From: Salinivibrio socompensis S35
GTDB lineage: Bacteria > Pseudomonadota > Gammaproteobacteria > Enterobacterales > Vibrionaceae
Assembly: GCF_000513715.1 (NCBI RefSeq)
Contig: NZ_AQOD01000024.1
Span: 1-43,230, forward strand
Direction: 5' to 3'
Length of the DNA stretch: 43,230 nucleotides
Shown here: positions 40,764 to 43,230 of the stretch, in pieces
How positions within the stretch are numbered: the first letter of the stretch is position 1
Layout: each line of letters starts with the position of its first letter
Position numbers and translations under genes: made by a program
The notes under the pieces: generated by a model
Told to the model about the DNA's origin: nothing
Seen by the model: only the letters and a program-made list of their open reading frames with translations
Database searches by the model: none

Positions 40764-41818
40764 TGAGTCAATACCGCTATAAGGTGTTGATAGTGGATGA
40801 TTCTCCCCTCTACCGCACCCTAATTAGAGAATGTCTAGAGAGTGACTCATCGCTAGAAGTGGTGGGCGCGGCCTCTGATCCTTATGAAGCACGCGAAAAA
40901 ATCAAAAAACTGAACCCCGATGTACTCACTTTGGATGTGGAAATGCCCAAAATGAATGGGATTCAGTTTCTAAAAAACCTGATGCGTTTACGGCCCATGC
41001 CAGTGATTATGGTGTCAACACTGACTCAACACGGGGCGGATGCCACATTATCGGCATTGGAGCTTGGTGCGGTTGATTATGTACCTAAACCCTCCGTCAA
41101 TATCGCTACGGCAATGACTCAAGAACGCGATGAACTAGTCAGTAAAGTCAAAGCGGCTGCGCAGGCCAATGTAGGGCAAACGATATGGAGTAAGCAACCA
41201 AACGTCACACTTAATCGGCACCATTACAACCGTCGGGGGATCAATATTATAGCGATTGGTGCATCGACAGGCGGGACGGAAGCCTTGCGGGGTGTACTTG
41301 AGCGTCTGCCTGAACATATGCCTCCGATTGTTGTGACTCAGCATATTAAAGCTGCATTTTGTGGGCCTTTTGCTAAACGGCTAGATCGAGCTTGTCGTTT
41401 ACATGTTGAAGAAGTCACCGTCGATCGTATGCCTTTAATTAAGGGACATGTTTATGTTGCCCCCGGCGATAAACATTTAACGGTTATCAATAGACAGGGC
41501 CACCTTTATTGCCAATTGTCTGACAGTGATCCGGTTGAGCGGCATCGTCCATCGGTCGATGTGATGCTTTCTTCCATCGCGGAGTCGGTCGGCGAAAAAT
41601 CTATAGGTGTGATCCTAACCGGCATGGGCAGAGATGGTGCGAATGGTTTATTACAAATGTATCAGCAAGGCGCCCTCACGGCGGCTCAAGATCAGGCGAG
41701 CTCAGTGGTATGGGGTATGCCTAGAGTGGCGATTGAACTGGGTGGTGTGACTCAAATACTGTGTTTATCTGAGGTTGCGAATTTTCTAGTGGAGGCCATT
41801 TATGGAAAGTCATCGTAA
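40763..41818 (+). CDS. cheB: Chemotaxis methylesterase CheB
   Basis: 351 residues. Receiver domain with Asp12-Asp13 and phospho-acceptor Asp58 (LTLDVEMP), linker, then the methylesterase domain with catalytic Ser in [11 protein letters not shown], His in VTQHIKAAF and Asp in [13 protein letters not shown]. It removes methyl groups from receptors when phosphorylated by CheA. It overlaps cheD by one base and the next gene by 17 bases, so translation is tightly linked. Confidence 0.95.
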   Translation: MSQYRYKVLIVDDSPLYRTLIRECLESDSSLEVVGAASDPYEAREKIKKLNPDVLTLDVEMPKMNGIQFLKNLMRLRPMPVIMVSTLTQHGADATLSALELGAVDYVPKPSVNIATAMTQERDELVSKVKAAAQANVGQTIWSKQPNVTLNRHHYNRRGINIIAIGASTGGTEALRGVLERLPEHMPPIVVTQHIKAAFCGPFAKRLDRACRLHVEEVTVDRMPLIKGHVYVAPGDKHLTVINRQGHLYCQLSDSDPVERHRPSVDVMLSSIAESVGEKSIGVILTGMGRDGANGLLQMYQQGALTAAQDQASSVVWGMPRVAIELGGVTQILCLSEVANFLVEAIYGKSS

Positions 41819-42959
41819 TGCGCTTATTTGGTCACCGATACTCGTGGTACTAGGCGTTGCCGGGTTTGCACTTTGGTCAATGACCTGGCAGGCCGGTGTG
41901 TTAGCGGTGTTGGTTATGGCACTCATGGTTCTGCAGCTTATCCTGCTTCGCCAACAAGCCTCTCTCCCTGAACAAGATAATGAGATGGTGGAAAAGGGGG
42001 CACCTGAACAAATACTGCGGCGAATCCATCATATCCTCTCGATTGAACTTGTTCCGATCCGAGAGCAATTGGCGCGCCAGCGTGAGTTGATTGATAATTC
42101 TGTAGAAAATCTCAATAGCAGCTTTTTTACCATGCAAAGTGCTTGTCGCGACCAAGTCAATACAGCCACTAAGATGGCGAATGAATTACTGTATAATGAT
42201 GAAAGTGAGTACAGTTTGGCGAAAGTCTTGCCTGCCACCGAGAAAGCGATTGATAGTTATATCGATATCATGGTGAAGGTGAGCGATAAAAGTGTGTCAT
42301 CCATTTATACCATTGAAGATATGTCGAGTAAGCTCAACGAGGTCTTTAAGCTATTAGATGATGTTCAGGCGATGTCTGATCAAACCAATTTATTGGCACT
42401 GAATGCAGCAATAGAAGCAGCACGAGCTGGAGAAAATGGGCGTAGCTTTGCGGTGGTTGCACAAGAAGTTCGATCGTTGGCAATTAAAGCGACAGATCTG
42501 AATACTGAAATTCATAAACATATCAACTTGGCTCAGGAAAGTGTTGATAAAACCAAGGATACTGTTGGTGAAATCGCCTCACTCGATATGACGGAGTCAA
42601 TTCGTTCGAAGGATTATATTGATTCTTTGCTTGAGGGGGTGAAAGAGGTGAATGATGAAGTTGGAAAAGAAATTGAGCGTGTATCCACGCTGGGTGAACA
42701 TGTTCAAAGAGAAATTAATTCCTGTATCAAAAACCTGCAGTTCGCAGACATTGTTTCGCAACAAGGCGGACATATACTCGATAATCTACACATATTGGAG
42801 GAGTTAAATGCGTTAATTGTCGAAACAATGTTAGAAGATACTATTGATTGGCACACCTTGAATAATCAGATTAATGACATTGAGCAAAAAGCAGGGTCAG
42901 CAGCACGTGCGCCTGCCAAACAACAATCTATTGATGAAGGCGATATCGAACTTTTTTAA
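41802..42959 (+). CDS. Short membrane chemoreceptor-like protein with CheZ-like FxDxxxQ motif and DIELF tail
   Basis: 385 residues. Two close helices (about 8-25 and 30-50) anchor it with only a few residues between, so there is no periplasmic sensor. The signalling tip is [20 protein letters not shown], but the usual [12 protein letters not shown] reads [12 protein letters not shown]. After the tip, a helix holds [14 protein letters not shown] (311-324), with Asp316 and Gln320 spaced like the catalytic Asp143/Gln147 of E. coli CheZ (DFQDLTGQ). A flexible Ala/Gln-rich linker leads to the acidic tail [11 protein letters not shown]. cholerae cluster III has a receptor gene (VCA1088) in this place. 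Receptor identity is sure; the phosphatase idea is inference. Confidence 0.85.
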   Translation: MESHRNALIWSPILVVLGVAGFALWSMTWQAGVLAVLVMALMVLQLILLRQQASLPEQDNEMVEKGAPEQILRRIHHILSIELVPIREQLARQRELIDNSVENLNSSFFTMQSACRDQVNTATKMANELLYNDESEYSLAKVLPATEKAIDSYIDIMVKVSDKSVSSIYTIEDMSSKLNEVFKLLDDVQAMSDQTNLLALNAAIEAARAGENGRSFAVVAQEVRSLAIKATDLNTEIHKHINLAQESVDKTKDTVGEIASLDMTESIRSKDYIDSLLEGVKEVNDEVGKEIERVSTLGEHVQREINSCIKNLQFADIVSQQGGHILDNLHILEELNALIVETMLEDTIDWHTLNNQINDIEQKAGSAARAPAKQQSIDEGDIELF

Positions 42960-42968
42960 GGATCATGT

Positions 42969-43076
42969 ATGAGGATTAAACGTGAAATGGCGCCTGGAGG
43001 AAAACAGGCCGTTTTGAAAATTAAAGGGGAGTTTAACTTCGCTTTAGTTCAGGAAATACGAGAGGCTTATATCTGA
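42969..43076 (+). pseudogene. Truncated STAS-domain gene
   Basis: A 35-codon frame after AAGGAT, nine bases past the receptor stop: MRIKREMAPGG, then VLKIKGEFNFALVQEIREAY. This matches the first strands and helix of small STAS proteins found at the end of chemotaxis clusters, but a TGA ends it at about one third of normal length, and the sequence beyond 43070 no longer fits. An insertion or rearrangement probably cut it. Confidence 0.6.
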
Positions 43077-43230
43077 TGGCTCCCCACTTCTTACATAGAA
43101 TAATCAGTGAGATAGGATAAAAAAGGTAGTCAGATCCATGATAATCGGCGATTATGGGTCACTACAACACAAAAAGCGCCAACCACCATGAATCTAGCCA
43201 GTATTCTACACTCTTTTTCCTGATGTCCGA
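43077..43230. other. AT-rich tail of unknown origin
   Basis: Bases past the cut STAS gene differ in texture from the operon. They contain a palindrome, ataatcg/cgattat (around 43141-43156), and a frame opening MGHYNTKSANHH at about 43154 that runs off the end. The opposite strand also has an open tail. It could be the edge of an insertion sequence, but I do not recognise the ends or a transposase. Confidence 0.35.

Overview
The window is a gamma-proteobacterial chromosome segment. Its gene order (lpdA, acnB, fbpABC, a LuxR/HapR-type regulator divergent from hpt, can, SulP transporters, yadGH, mrcB, hrpB, sfsA, dksA, gluQRS, pcnB, folK, panB, panC) and its protein sequences point to the Vibrionaceae. 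A base composition near 50% G+C would suit Salinivibrio, but the genus is only a guess.

Layout. 1-2361: 3' end of lpdA, with converging terminators, against a membrane chemoreceptor. 2844-7221: acnB, a glycerate kinase and a yacL homologue. 7222-9190: glnK-amtB behind a sigma54 promoter with an NtrC-like site. 9203-13122: a Fur-type iron(III) ABC transporter, fbpABC. 13138-14672: a HapR/LuxR-family quorum-sensing regulator divergent from hpt. 14698-19234: beta-carbonic anhydrase divergent from two tandem SulP anion transporters. 19249-20937: the yadGH ABC exporter. 21054-25857 (minus): hrpB-mrcB. 25923-32088 (plus): a thpR remnant, sfsA, dksA, gluQRS, pcnB, folK, panB, panC. 32024-32528 (minus): a C-terminal fragment of an HD-domain protein. 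32677-32752 (minus): tRNA-Phe. 33122-42959: a full chemotaxis cluster in the order STAS-cheY-cheA-cheW-cheW-PAS receptor-cheR-cheD-cheB-receptor. It is followed by a cut-off STAS gene and a tail of unknown origin.

The chemotaxis cluster has the gene order of Vibrio cholerae cluster III and resembles Pseudomonas Che2 (Aer2/McpB, CheD). The first receptor is soluble, has three PAS domains and ends in an EWEEF peptide like the CheR-binding tail of McpB. The last receptor is a short two-helix membrane protein with no outside sensor domain. It carries an F-x-D-x-x-x-Q motif like the CheZ active site and ends in DIELF, a tail almost shared by CheD (DVELF). No cheZ, cheC or cheX is visible, so this protein may be the missing CheY phosphatase. 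That is my best candidate for something new, and it is inference.

About eighteen genes carry single-base indels, mostly losses of one base from short runs of G, C or A. Removing them restores full-length conserved proteins (for example 865 residues for AcnB). I therefore read them as consensus sequence errors rather than real pseudogenes, and I give gene coordinates across the breaks. Three items look truly broken: the thpR stub, the HD-domain fragment and the last STAS gene.
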